DNA of 64,000 nt, from assembly GCA_009192285.1 (NCBI GenBank), contig WBVU01000004.1:4486001-4550000 (forward strand). The letters run 5' to 3'. The notes under the pieces were generated by a model that was not told where the DNA came from, made no database searches, and saw only the letters and a list, made by a program, of their open reading frames with translations. This document shows positions 11,714 to 24,034 of this stretch, in pieces; within the stretch, counting starts at the first letter, position 1; each line of letters starts with the position of its first letter. The DNA is from Morchella semilibera (lineage: Eukaryota > Ascomycota > Pezizomycetes > Pezizales > Morchellaceae). A program made the position numbers and the translations under genes.

Positions 11714-13682
11714 TAGGGAAGGGGTTGAAGGATTATCAGATGTTGCAGCTGACTGACGTGACGGAAGACAGGAAAACGTGCAGCAGTTAAGTCCTTGCAC
11801 TCCTTCTCGCCGAGCTTGCACAAGCGAAGGATGAGCCGTGATGACGGGACTGGGGTGGGGTAGGAATACTTTTTTTTTAGGGATTGTCTTCAGGCTAGAT
11901 AGGAAGTATATAATTCCTGATGGGCCAAAATAGGAGATGAGATGAGATGAAGCGATTGATGTGAGTTTGACGGGGACAAGAAATTACAAACAGGAAATGG
12001 AATGGATCCCAAAAGGAATGGGTAAGAGGGAAAAGACTTGTATTTGTCGACAGCCGGTGTCTGCGGGGATCGAATAGGTGTATGAACGCACCCCAGAAAA
12101 GTTACAGGGTGGGCGTGCTGGCTGCAGAGGTCGCGGAAGCGTATTGATGAGTTGGACGTAGAGAGCGAAAGGGGACTGCCAACAAAGCAGTGTACAACAG
12201 CAGTGACGGCGACCCAGATAGAGAGAGGAACCCAGTAAGAACCTGGAGCAGCGCAGGAACAAGAAGAAAAAAAAACCTTCACGTCAGGGAACAGCGGACA
12301 GACGAGCAAGTGAACAATGGGCCTTCCCCCCCAGACTCCACTACAATTGCGACCATTCCCCCTTTCCATCCCTTCCAGTTCATAATTCTCAATTGGGTTC
12401 TATCTCTTTAGGTACATTAGGTCTAGCTGAGACTCACTTTTTGCAACACATCCAACCAGAGCTCTCTAGTAGAAACAATATGTTGCGGTTCGTGAATTCT
12501 TGGCAGAAACAGACACGGGTCAAGGTCCACCTGTGAATTTGCTTTTTTATCTTTTCCATTTCTCATTTAGTTGGTCAGGTCGAGATGCTGTTCAAGTCCA
12601 TCCTCGAGAGATCTCATGATTGGTCAATTAGAGCTGATGAATGTTTTCGCCCTCGATCCCGGCCTGCTTTATCGTTTGTTTCCAGTACACCAGGACGTCC
12701 CATGTTTATGGGGGGGGGGGAGCATCGAGTATGAGCTGAGATTGCTCGATAGATGAACCACTCCCGTCTTGGAAATCAACTTTAATAGCGAGCTTAAGGG
12801 ACTAGACAGGGTCCCCGAGCGACCCGAATAACTCTTGTACCTTTTGGTTAAATTTTTAATTTTAATCTTAATTTTCCTGGTGCCTGGTAAGTCCCCATGT
12901 GAGCACCTCCAGGGATCGTTCCAGCCACAAGGTGTTAGAATTTGGGAGCCAGGAGCTGTTCCGGTCAACACCCCTGATAACAAGAGGCTTGCAATCATCA
13001 TCCATCCATGTCATTCTTAGGCTAGCGTGTATTTTATACGCCCACCTAGTGACAGCTTATGCGTTTCTATTTTAAGGTCAACACGCGATAGCGTGAGAAG
13101 CTCAAAGCAGGCACCAAAGATCGGATCTGAGGATCTGAAAATCGCGGATGGTGATTTCGAACAGCTAATATCTGCTGCCAAGCAGCGTCAGTCTTGATAG
13201 AGTAGCCAGATCTCGTGATCTGCTGCATGCAATGTTATGGTTCAGGTACGATTAGGGTGATTCTTCAAAGAACAATTGGATTGAGAGAGAAAAAAAGCTC
13301 TTTATGTGAGGAGCCGCAAAGGGCCACAAATTATACGTCAATTGTTTCTCGGCATTGATTACCGGCCTGATACACAATCGCAGAAGCGACATTGTCAAGA
13401 TTGGTGCCGCACTGGAATATGAGACCCGGCGTACGGGAACACACATGTACATAGAAAACACGGGTACATACATGCCCTGGATTTTTATACGAGTATTGAG
13501 AACATCCTAGATCCCTACAAAGGTACTGACTGCTCCCTAGGATGCCGAGTATGAAAGTGAGATCGCCGAGGTCGTTATCTCAGCCATCTGAGTCGGCTTT
13601 GTAGACGAATAATGACGTAAATTCGAAACTGTGGAGGATAAAAACTGGTCAAAGCTTCGCTTGCCATTCATTGTAAGCAAAA
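11714..13682. other. divergent promoter region between Msb1 and DUF3140 genes
   Basis: Two genes point away from each other here, so both promoters and 5' UTRs should lie inside. It includes a G10 run at 12711-12720. Frames such as 11890-12369 (minus) overlap other frames and lack conserved motifs. No gene seen. Confidence 0.5.
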
Positions 13683-14281
13683 ATGCAACAAAATCGCATT
13701 CTCCTTTCCTTCTTTACCAGCCCAAGGCATTATATTGTTCGGACACAACTCCCAACACTTCCAGATATCCGTCCTCTGGCAATCCGAAGTTACTCCAGTA
13801 TGAAGGATAAGGCCACAGTCATTGAGTGAGTATCGAACGAGACAAGTACGGTTTTGACAAGGTTCTCTGACGGGTTATCCTGTAGTGAGTTTAATGGACT
13901 TGTCAACATGTCTTCGGACGAGTTGTCCGAGTGGCTGAAGGAAGATGCGTCCATCTCCTCCGGATGGACAAAAGATGGTACTGGGGAAACGGCTGGGCAC
14001 CAAAGGTATCACCGCGGCATAGTCCTCCACTAGCTAGCATCCGATAAGCGATTAGAAATCTAACGAGGAAATCTTACAGCGGCCGTCATATAGTCGATAT
14101 TCTCGAAAACAATCCAGACATGGCTCCAGAGAAGTACAGGGATGAGGACATAGATCACATGCGCAAAGTTGTATCGTATTGCAAGCGGCATCTGGCTCAA
14201 GAGGAGCATGCAAAGAAGAATACAGATAGTAAGAGTTATAAGTCGCTGAAGAATTGGGGACATGACGCATTAAAGGAATGA
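13683..14281 (+). CDS. DUF3140 family protein with possible mitochondrial presequence
   Basis: Exons 13683-13825, 13886-14005 and 14080-14281 give 154 aa. The core matches the DUF3140 family: IDEFNGLVNMSSDELSEWL, GRHIVDILENNPDMAPEKY, DIDHMRKVVSYCKRHLAQEE and the end SYKSLKNWGHDALKE. The family is described as putative DNA-binding but has no firm function. The first ~38 residues (MQQNRILLSFFTSPRHY to IRSYSS) are basic and lack acidic residues until near the core, with an RSYSS-like matrix-protease site; starting at MKDKATV would give a cytosolic form. Mitochondrial targeting is therefore an inference. Confidence 0.85.
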
Positions 14282-15925
14282 GGGAAATTTATAGTTACGA
14301 TAGAGACTTAATTTATTATCCCTTGGGCTGAATTCGTCGTTCCAAACTAGCCCGATATTGAGGAGGGAAGTAAGCGCTAATAGCCAGGAATCTCGGTCAC
14401 CGAGTCTTCTTAGTGTGAACCCGACATCCAGAATTCCATATGCAGTCACTTCACAGTTGACCAGCATTAGAAAACGTGGGGTCTAGAAAGATGTGAAACA
14501 TCCTCCAGTGCGTGGGGCAATGCAATGTTTTTGAAGCAAGGGGGTGTTTGTCAGTATAGGGGATAGAAATAGCAGTGTTCCAGAAGGAATTTGCATGATA
14601 ATTTTCCGCTTGTAATGGGTATTTGCGCCTCAGCTCTGGCAGCGCGCGCGTGCGATATGCATACGGCACCACCTACCACGAGAGAGTTGTGTGGTAACTA
14701 CATCATGCAATAGACCTAGCAACTAAAGCTTGTTGGAGGAACCTATCGGTTATTATACCGCCAAGAAGAAGCAACACTGTCCTATCATGGTGACCCAACA
14801 AACGAAGAATACTGCAGAGTGTACCTACATAACTACATGTAACCTACAAAGAAGTAGATAACGCTAGGTCTATGGGGAAAGGGGGGGGGGGGGGCACACA
14901 CTATTGGAATCTATCTGGGAATACTACATGTACCTGGTAAAAACGTATAATCATCTCCAGTACTTGGAAGTAGAATAGTTTGAACATATGGGTATCAAAA
15001 GAGAGCTGTTACTGATGATGGAAGAGGCTCCAAATGACTTGCATGTTGGTATGTGCGGGATGGATTTCACCCTGTGTGATGCCAGTCTTAATAGGTAGGA
15101 AAGATCCCTGGAGCGGCCGTTGAGTCCCGTTGAAGTCAGCGAATGAGACATGGACGTTAGGCATGGTCCGATGTTCAACCGAGACATTAGCCTCGTTCGC
15201 ACCGCATTGGGTATATGAGTGGACGGCAAAGCACACAAATTGACTTCTTTAGTCTAATTTAGGGATATTTCAGTGAGTTATTTTTGGGAGGCGAAGTTTC
15301 TATTTTAAAGAGGTTGCATGTCCCCACTGTCTGGCCTTCTTCAAGGGACTTTCATACTCACCCTCCTACCGCACGTCCGTTCACACCTCTCACAGTAGAG
15401 CCGAACCCCATAGGCAAAAATCAGTAGAGCACGCGAATCTATCCCCCCCCCCCCCGGACGTGTTTGACTCTTTCTACACCCCCCTCTGATATTCCTATAT
15501 ATCTCGGGGAACATCGTCCACACTTCTCTCTTCTATATTCAGAACAGACTCTACTTACCATCAAGCAACATTATCATCACTCCCATCCCGTCCCATCCTA
15601 TCGTTTAAGTAGAAAAGGAAGAGACTTCTCCACTTTTAACCTGTTTCTATTTAAATCCATCTGCCCCCCCCCCCCATTCCCGTTACCCAACCGTTATCAC
15701 TTCTATTGCATAGAACGTATCCTTCTAGCACCAACTTGTGTGTTCTTATTATAACCCGTGCCAATTCCGTCGCGTCGCCCAGTCCGCACTGTTTCATTAA
15801 TAGTACACATTCCCCGCCTAACTTGAGTTCATAGCGACTATACAATTATCGATCTTTGATAATTAGTTGGCGCGTTCCTCTTCTCCTTTTTTTTCTGGTG
15901 TCCCGGCTAGTAATTAGCTTTCATC
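14282..15925. other. intergenic; promoter of the MADS-box gene at right
   Basis: Contains homopolymers (a ~14-base G run from 14881; C runs near 15442 and 15663) and two TACATGTA palindromes (14834, 14925). A pyrimidine-rich stretch precedes the MADS gene. No supported gene. Confidence 0.5.
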
Positions 15926-16844
15926 ATGGGCCGAAGAAAGGTACATATGCGTGCACTTTTCGTTGTTTTACCCTATCTTGCTCACGCGTTGTCCGAGATT
16001 CCCTTTCTTTGATCGCGCAACGGCTAACACATCGTCGCATAGATTGAAATTAAACCGATCAAAGATGATCGTAACCGTCAAGTGTAAGCTTTCCTCTCCA
16101 TGTTGTTGTTCTCGGATAGTTCGAGTTAACATTTTCAATAGAACCTTCTTGAAACGTAAAGGTGGTTTGTTCAAGAAAGCGCATGAATTATCCGTGCTCT
16201 GCAACGTTGACATCGCTGTGATAATATTCGGCGCCAACAAAAAGTTGTACCAGTTCTCATCAGCAGACGTTCAGGAGATCATTAGTCGGCATAGTTACGT
16301 ACGTTAATCTTCTCTGGTGATAGTTTTTGGTCGCGAACCATGGGGACTGACTTTCGCAACAGTATGAAAACGCGCATGAACACAAAGGGCCAGCTGATTT
16401 TCAGGCTAAGGCTGACGCTGGTGATGATGATGACGACGACGATGTTGATGATGTGCCTCTAGAGAGAGAAGCTTCAGTGCTTCATCATCTACATGCACCG
16501 CAGATGCACAATAGACAGCATACTGCTTCTGCGTCGCCACCTATACCTCCTAAGAACCTTGTAGGAGGGCAATACCAACAGATACCCCAGATGGTAGCTC
16601 GCACAACACCACAGCCGTCGCGCCCTAACTCGCGAAATCAAAGGCGGGATAGTTCAAATCTAGTACCTCAGAATCATTACCCATCCTCACAGGCCCAGCC
16701 ACAAAATGGATATCCAGCATATGGCATGACAAATCCTTCGGTCTATAACCCACAAACAAACAACCCAGTCATGGGGATGTCTGTACAACAAGCGCAATCA
16801 TATCAGGCCTTCCAGCAGCAGCAGCAACAGCAGCAACAGCAGCA

Positions 16845-16882
<38 letters not shown>

Positions 16883-17871
16883 CGCAAACACAAGCTCAGA
16901 CCCAAGCCCAGATATTCGTAGGTGAGGCTAATAGACGACAATCTATGCCACCAGCTATGCCAATGCCGATGCCACCAGCATTTCCGCCGGGGCCAGAGAG
17001 GATGCCTTCCGAAGGGCCGCCGCGCATTGACACACACCCTGCAGTCATACAAAAGCGTGCCCCAGCTAAGTCTCGAAGTATGTTCACCCCTGTGGGCCCT
17101 AGTGAGTCCCTACTTGCGCAACATTTCTATGGCGACCGGGTGCAGGGGTCACAGCGATCGCACTCTGTAGATGTCGCCACCCTGTCAAGGCCTTCCACAA
17201 ATACGACCGCTCCTGAGAGCACAAAGTCTGACAATGTTTCGGAGCCCGAGCCAAAGCCTGCAAACACAATCCCTCCTATAACTCGCCAGGATTCCATTCC
17301 ACCTCCACCATCTCGTACCAATAGTATGGTCTCTAACTCTGGTAAACCAGGGGGGTCCAGACCTAGACTCAAGGTGCAAATTCCTAGTGAGCACTCGGAC
17401 GCCGGCAGTGCTACTGGAGAATCATCAGCGCATGAATCTTCTGGGACTACTGGAAATCATTCTGCTAAGGGTATGAATGAGGGAGGTCATACTGTTCTTC
17501 CACCTCCTTCACCAAGTGTTGGGACTCTTTTGAGTGCAGGTGCCACTGGCCCAGTAAATCCATTTGCTCGCCCGGTCCCCACAACTGGACCGACGGAGCA
17601 AACCCCCATATCTGCCCTTCCTAGCCGTTTTGTGGATCATGGCTTGCTGCCGTCACCTTCGGTGTTTTATGCAGATTGGCCTGGTTACAACCATCGGGCG
17701 GGAGATAATATATTGCCCAGTCCCATTAACTATACTACACCAGTAGTAGGCACGACAAACAATATCTTCAAGGATGCCCCAGAGGCTAATGGTAAAAGGA
17801 AAAGCCCATCATCATCGGATCACGAGGATGAGGGAGCCATAGCGTCTTTTCAGAAACGTGTGAAAACATAG
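15926..17871 (+). CDS. rlmA: RlmA/RLM1-type MADS-box transcription factor
   Basis: Exons 15926-15940, 16043-16083, 16142-16298 and 16363-17871 give 573 aa. The first exon is only 15 nt (MGRRK). Residues 1-60 are a MEF2-type MADS box: [41 protein letters not shown] and YQFSS. Next come an acidic Asp run, a polyglutamine tract of about 23 Gln (from about 16814), and a long disordered Pro/Ser region. RlmA/Rlm1 is the transcription factor at the end of the cell-wall-integrity MAP-kinase pathway and activates wall genes; DNA contact is through the MADS box in the nucleus. The Gln tract is rich in CAG/CAA and likely to vary in length. Confidence 0.93.
16814..16884 (+). repeat. CAG/CAA repeat encoding polyglutamine
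   Basis: A run of about 23 glutamine codons, mostly CAG with CAA interruptions, in frame within the MADS-box gene. Confidence 0.95.
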
Positions 17872-18558
17872 AAGGGTTACTTCAGTAATCCTACTGGGAG
17901 GTATTGCATGTTTGAGTTCATACAGTTTTTAATGTTCTTTCGTAGCGTCCCTTTTTCGGTCTGAATAGGCACTCGCTTGATCTTTTCTACACTTATTTCT
18001 TTTGTTTTTTTTTATGATAGTAGGGGGTGGACGAATTTCCTTTTTACGCTGGGAACGGAAATCGGCGTTATCCGTTCGTTGTGTTTTTATTTCATTGTCA
18101 CGGTTCTTCGGACTGTCTTCCCGGCTTCTCCTTCTTTTCGCCCACTTTCACTTTCTCGGTCAATATGGTTTGGGTTGGCTTTTTATTGGTTTTATACTTA
18201 CTCTATTTTCTTATTTTTTTGGCTTCCTATCAATTTTTCATTCAACACTTTTCCTTTTCAGCTTGCATTTGCATGGTTGGGTCTTGTTGTTTTTGTATCT
18301 TGCATTCTGACTGAGTTTGATTGCCATTGGGTGTTGGAACTCCTGGAAAGACTTGATGGAAAGGGACATGAAGTATGAAGTACGTAGTTATTGACTTGTA
18401 CAAATTCAAAAAATAAATTGAGAGAACGTGAATGCAGTTTGAAAGGGTATCCATGCATATTAGTGCATGCAACGAAAGAAAAGTAGTGTTTCAGATAAAA
18501 AGGGAATGGATAGGAATCAACCCCCCAAATTTTGGGCGATCATAGTACTGTTGACCTA
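17872..18558. other. convergent 3' flanks, T-rich
   Basis: Several overlapping frames (17977-18378 and neighbours) are open only because the plus strand is T-rich. They predict unnatural Phe/Leu strings and are not taken as genes. Probably 3' UTR of the MADS gene. Confidence 0.6.
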
Positions 18559-18984
18559 TCACTGGCTCTGGGCAGCAGAGGTGTTTTGAATTTGATCTGC
18601 CCCAGCGTCCCGGCTCTGCTCGATCGCCAAGTCCCAGCGCTTATGTAGCCCTGTATATGGTCTTAACAAAAATAACATCAACACAAACGCGGCGTAGAAC
18701 GCGCCAAAAGACCTACACGCAAAGTCACACAACGTACCTGTCACGTCCTCACAATTTTTAGCGGCCGTCTCAATATCTTCATGGATCGCGCCTACAAGCT
18801 GTTTCATCGACTCCAGTGTTGCGCGCACGATCCTGAGGGCTGCAAGCTCCTAAGCAGGATAATGAGCATTTGTGTCATGGTGGCTTGCAATTAAGAACTG
18901 GATCGATAGACTTTAGTAAAGCCTGAGACTTACATCCTTGAGAGCGGCCTCTTCGTCGCTCGAGGGCATGCTGGTTGATGACAT
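18559..18984 (-). CDS. Small two-helix protein, possibly DASH Duo1-like
   Basis: Exons 18984-18934, 18849-18738 and 18650-18559 give 84 aa (start MSSTSMPSSDEEAALKD). Introns have good sites (GTAAGT, GTACGT) and phases close. The product is one long amphipathic helix (ELAALRIVRATLESMKQL, then IHEDIETAAKNCEDVTG) followed by LHKRWDLAIEQSR. The spacing of Leu, Asn and the L-x-x-x-W-x-x-x-x-x-Q pattern recalls the DASH/Dam1-ring subunit Duo1, but similarity is weak; other small coiled-coil kinetochore or trafficking proteins fit too. The gene model is better supported than the function. Confidence 0.6.
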
Positions 18985-19873
18985 TTCTGCAAGAATGTGG
19001 GTGCCGTGTAACGTTCACAAGTGCCGTATATCTCCCCGACTGACTGGCTATGTATGGAGAACTCCGTGATTATTAGGCAGGAAAAGTGAGGTGCTCTTCG
19101 GCGGGGAACGGCGGTAGTTGAACGTTCAGTCGATTGCAAGTAGAAAAAAGCAAAACAAGGTGCGACATACGGGACTTACATGTAGTTACCGACTTGGCCG
19201 GCCAAGCCCTGAATGCTTCCCGCATAAGAGTACTTTAATTGCTTTCCTCAACGGAGAACTGCGAAACTGCAATGTTCGCATGTAGGTACATTCCAGTAGA
19301 AAACTAGAGAACGTAGCCGGATAATTTACTTCATCGCCCTGTTCTAGCTTGCCATTGGCTCTCTTGCTTGCCTCTTTACTAGCACTTACCCTAGCCTGGG
19401 CACCAACTAGGATGCCGTTTCTTGCATACCGGACAAAGCCGAAAGGTAACAGGCAACAAACCCGTATTGGGCTTGATTAACCTCGCTCGCTTCTTTATGA
19501 TGGATGTTTTGGCGACGTTAAGGCTCGTTAGGCCGTGGACTTGAGGGGGGTGGTTACAATGCATCTAGATCCTAGATTCGTGCAATTGGAGAAATTGAAA
19601 GCAAAATCGAGGCTAGTTTCCCCATCAGTGACTATTTATCTATGACCCAATGGGTTTCGTACAATACTCTGGAAGCCCATCTTTTTCCCTCTCTAATCTG
19701 CCTCCTCCCTCTTTTTCTCGGTGCCTCTCTTCGGAACTGGGAGGCCATTTGCCAAAATTTCAGAGATCTGTTCATCCGAGGCTGCAGCTGAACCTGTACC
19801 CCGCCCTCATAGCACCTACATAGTAGTCAATTATTTCACCCAAAATTTCCTAAGTTTCTACGAAAGGGATATC
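18985..19873. promoter_or_regulatory. divergent promoter between small helical gene and MFS exporter
   Basis: Holds a TACATGTA at 19177 and a 14-bp perfect palindrome, CTTGGCCGGCCAAG, at 19193-19206, which could be a dimer-binding site. These are sequence observations only; no factor is assigned. Confidence 0.35.
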
Positions 19874-22470
19874 ATGGAGAATGATTCGGAGACCGTTGTT
19901 GCGGCATCAGTGGCATCAGTCCTGCCTCCCGTGACAGGGGAAGCTGCATTATCGTTAGATCATCAGCCTGAGAAGGATGTCTCAACTGAAACCGAAACCT
20001 CGAGTTCTAATTATGACGAATTGGGGGCGAGCAATCCCGATGTTCCAACGGAGAAACAACAGGAAACACCAGAAGCAGATCCAGGAGAGCAGCAGCAGTC
20101 GGAGGAGTTAAGCTCCCGAAACAAGGCCATTATTGTGCTTGCGCTTTGTGTGGGTTTGCCACTATTGGAGGTTGATCTGTGGTTTGCATCTGCTGACTGA
20201 TCCTGCTAGTTGTGCGTGTTTTGTCTGCCCTCGACCAAACAATCAGTAAGATCATATGAAACAGTGGCTATGGCCGTATTCTTATATTGCTTTGGGAACT
20301 CTTGCTCTGGGAACTATTTCTAACATTAACGAACAATAGTAACAACCGCAATTCCTGTGATAGCTGGGCGATTTAAGTCACCGGAAGCTTATACTTGGAT
20401 CGGCAGCTCGTTAGTCCATTAGTCCCATATGTTCTTAGAGATTTTATGTTAACCCAGGGCTCACTATTGTCTGTACATGTAGTTATCTATTAGCTTCGGC
20501 AGCGTTGGTTCCCCCTTGTAGATTGCACCCTGGATTACAGCCTACTAACTTAAGGTTTCAACACATAGCCTACTACCGTCATGGGGTAAATTTAGGTAAG
20601 GATCTCCTCTCTGAGTTATGTGGGTGCGATTGCTAAAGGTACCGATTTTTCAAGTGATATATGGGGCCGGAAACCTGTCCTGTTGTCTGCCTGTATTATA
20701 TTCTTGATTGGAAGGTATGTTTGTGCAATTTTATTAGAATTTGCAAAAGCTCATATGCGATCCGCGCAATAGTATATTATGCGCCACTGCAACGAATATC
20801 GGAATGCTACTGGCAGGGCGTGTCATCCAGGGAATTGGTGCAGGTGGTCAGCTTGGGCTCGTGAACGTTACAATCTCGGATCTGGTAGCCGTGAGGTATA
20901 GGCCTCTCACCCGGCGGATATGAAGCAGCTACTTACAGAGTGTTTTGATAGGGAGAGGGGTATATATCTATCTTACGTTGGGCTTACATGGGCATTCGCC
21001 TCTGCAATCGGTCCGGTATTAGGGGGTGTCTTCACCGAAAAGGCTACATGGAGACTTTGCTTCTGGATCAATATCCCAATCGGTGTTATTGCGATATTGG
21101 GATTGGTGATATTTCTTCATCTCGAATCGCCTCGGATTTCTTTCAAAGAGGGCCTACTAAGGGTAGATTGGCTAGGTGGGTGACTTTGAAGTTTCCCACG
21201 CGCGACTGTCATTTACTAATCAGACTAAAGGAACTGCCCTCATCGTTTCTGGTACTGTGCTTTTCCTACTTGGCCTAGAGTTCGGGGGTGTATCCCACCC
21301 ATGGGACTCAGCAATGGTGCTTTGTTGCATCATCATTGGGTTGCTTTTGGTGGCAACTTTCGTATTTGTAGAGTGGAAAATAGCCAAGATACCTATCATG
21401 CCGTTGAGGTTGTTTGGCCACCGGACTAATGCATGCTGTTATCTTGTCGGCTTCCTACATGGCATGATTTTTATTGCGGGGTGTTACTTTATTCCATTGT
21501 AGGTTCCCCTTCATCCCCAATTATTGCGAGCTTGAGGCTTACTTTCTTCTTCTACATCAATACAGATACTTTCAAGCTGCCCGTGGGGACTCAGCTCTAT
21601 TGTCAGGAGTCTTCGTATTGCCATATGTCATTGTGCTTTCCCTAGTTTCTGCTGCATCTGGTTTCGTCATCTCAAGAACCGGTTAGAAACCTCTAAACCT
21701 TAACCTAGGTCATCTACTAACCGCCTATAACAGGTCAATATCAGCAAGTAATATGGGGCGGAACCGCCACAATGGCTCTTGGAATAGGCCTCTTCGTCGA
21801 TCTCGACCGGACTAGCAGCTGGGTAAAACTTTCTATATACCAGATTCTGGCAGGAATTGGTAAGATTTATCATTTCCCCTCCATGATTACTAACTCCAAC
21901 CAATCAACTAACCGAGTGATAGGTTGTGGTCCACTTTTCCAGTCTCCCCTCATTGCGATCCACGCGACGATTGACCACGCAGATGTTGGCACCGCCACTA
22001 CCACATTTGCGTTCATCAGGTCTCTCGGCACCGCGCTCGCAATCTGTATCGGTCTTGTTGTGTTCCAGAATGAGATGCAGAATCAGTCAGCGGAGTTGGC
22101 AGCCTCACCCCTGTCCATGGAGGCAGTGCATGCGATCTCTGGTAACTCAGCAGCGGCGTCAGTTGGCTATATTCAGGGTTTGCCAGAAGAGCAGAAGATT
22201 ATCGCGATGGATGCGTATGCGAAGGCGTTGAGTACTATGTGGTACTTCTTTATGGCTGTAGCGATACTGGCTATGTTTGCATCGATTGGGATTGGTATGT
22301 ACCCTCACTTGCCTTTTTAAAGGGTTTTTGGTTCCCGGTTGCTCGATATCCGACCTATATTGACTGACTTAATATCACGCACAGGTCGACATCACCTTAG
22401 TGATAAGGTCAACTCGGCTCAACCTGCAAAAGCGCGGAAGAGCAAAAGAAACAGTGGAGAGAGCGTATAA
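19874..22470 (+). CDS. MFS drug:H+ antiporter-type exporter (14-TM, DHA2-like)
   Basis: Thirteen exons: 19874-20147, 20210-20245, 20340-20409, 20483-20503, 20569-20595, 20655-20714, 20773-20895, 20952-21175, 21231-21498, 21566-21681, 21734-21859, 21923-22294 and 22385-22470, giving 600 aa with every phase closed. After an acidic disordered N-terminus the protein shows LSALDQTI, SYLLASAALLPSWGKFSD-IWGRKP (motif A), GRVIQGIGAGG (motif B) and [24 protein letters not shown] (motif C), followed by about eight further hydrophobic segments and a basic tail. This set marks drug/toxin exporters of the plasma or vacuolar membrane; the cargo is unknown. No biosynthetic genes lie nearby. Exons 4 and 5 are 21 and 27 nt. 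Confidence 0.9.
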
Positions 22471-24034
22471 GCTCCGAAATTCCCTTCGTATGTTTTTTAA
22501 TAGGTGGTTGTATCATAGGATTGTTTTCCTTTGTCGCAAGATTTGGGGGGGTTGGTCAAATATACATACATGTATGCAATCGCTAGAATAAAAACAAAAT
22601 ATTGCTTAAGATATCATAAAAATTCAAAGCCTTAATACTTAGAACGCTGCTACTTCGGTATAGAGATAGAATGTGGCTCACAAACTATCACTCGGTGAAT
22701 GTCATGGCGTGAGGCGGTAGAAATTTGACCCACCAATATTACATGTATAATAGCCAGTGTTTATCTCCGACCCACAGAATGTAGGGTTTGGTTTTGGATT
22801 GCGGGGGAAAGAGAGGGAAGCACAAAATACCGCAAAGTTCCAAGTACTCCGGGAGGAGGTATTGAGCATTAACAGCTTTTAGTTTCCTCCCTTTGAAAGA
22901 AGACGAAAGGAAGCGAGGCATAATCTCGACTAGAAGCCGGGGATTCGCGGCAGTTAACTTTTTGCAATCTAAAGCTAACAGTGTGTTCTCTTATTGTGAC
23001 CAAAGATTAGCAAGAGGGGGTAGTGCTAAAGAGGAGTTGAGTAAATGTGGAGTTTGATTAGACATATCACAATCAAACGCTAAGGGAACAGGTCCAGAGA
23101 AAGGGACAAGAGACAGGAACGAACTTTCAAGAGCCATTCTACACTCAAGCAATATCCAGCCAAACTCACAAATCAAATCATGTCGAGCGTATCAGCCTTT
23201 AAAGCCATCTCTCGGTTCCTAAACCGCAGCCCTGAAATCAAGAAGTGGGGGAAAGATGTCAGACTGCCCGGGCTGATACCATCACTCTTGGTGGGGTTGA
23301 AGGCAGAAGCTTGATGCAGAATGATGTGGTGAGATTATATGTGTGTAGGAGATACGATGGGAGACTGAGGAAAGGTTTTAGGTGGCTGTGGTTAGAGCCT
23401 CGCATTGGTCTGCCCTTTTCTTAATAGGGCCATAACCTGTTTATTCTGATTACGCACATGATGGCGCCTAGCTGATCATTGCATTTTCAACACCTATCAA
23501 TTACAAGCCCGCCCAGCCCTGTAGCCTCCGCAAGAAAAAAAACGCAACCCCACTATATGTACTCTTGCATACACCCAAAAAACCGCCAAGACTACACTTT
23601 TGTATGGCATATGAAGTTGCGAGTAGTCAAATAAAGTTATACGGATCAGCTGTCAACTGGGGCCCACAGCCGTAATTAAACGTTGAAGATCTATTGCCCG
23701 TAGAGGGTGATCTCTATGAGAAAGTAGTGGCATAACAGGGTGTTAGAACGCGGATCATATGTAGCTATGTAAGTTTAGATTCCATGTCTATGTGGCCTTC
23801 GACCTAATACTTTATCTATATGTCCGTAGCAAATTACAGGCCAAGGGTGCTTGAAACCAGGCTCCTCATGGTGGTGAACACTAGCAGCCTAGCCAGTTAT
23901 CATTTGCCGCTCAGCTCTCTACTCCTCTTGCTCATCCGTACTCCTCGGGTCCGAAAACCCTCTCCGCTCCTTCGCTATCAGCATGTTCACTACACAGCTA
24001 TGGTTAGACAAAACTTCCCACCCCAACAAGAGAG
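22471..24034. other. convergent intergenic, no clear gene
   Basis: Contains a CGAGTGAT-type motif at 22678-22694 (minus) and a TACATGTA at 22740. A short ATG frame at 23180-23314 is listed separately. Otherwise AT-rich without coding signal. Confidence 0.5.
23180..23314 (+). CDS. Possible small peptide gene, 44 aa
   Basis: An ATG in a favourable fungal context (ATCAAATCATG) opens a 44-codon frame: MSSVSAFKAISRFLNRSP, then EIKKWGKDVRLPG and a hydrophobic end. Composition is balanced and basic, as in small mitochondrial or ribosome-associated peptides, but no family is recognised and the length is within chance. Confidence 0.25.
   Translation: MSSVSAFKAISRFLNRSPEIKKWGKDVRLPGLIPSLLVGLKAEA

Noticed and set aside
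11890-12369. 159-codon minus-strand frame upstream of the Msb1 gene
   Set aside because: No conserved motif, overlaps another frame, and lies where a promoter and 5' UTR are expected.
15009-15236. 75-codon minus-strand frame
   Set aside because: It starts with a non-ATG codon and has no recognisable motif or neighbouring exons.
17977-18378. Hydrophobic 133-codon frame with many apparent membrane segments
   Set aside because: Three overlapping frames are all open because of T-richness; this looks like 3' UTR.
20504-20640. Continuous open frame across the 5' part of the MFS gene suggesting no introns there
   Set aside because: It encodes no MFS sequence; splicing via GTTGGT and TTTTTCAAG restores a perfect motif A region.
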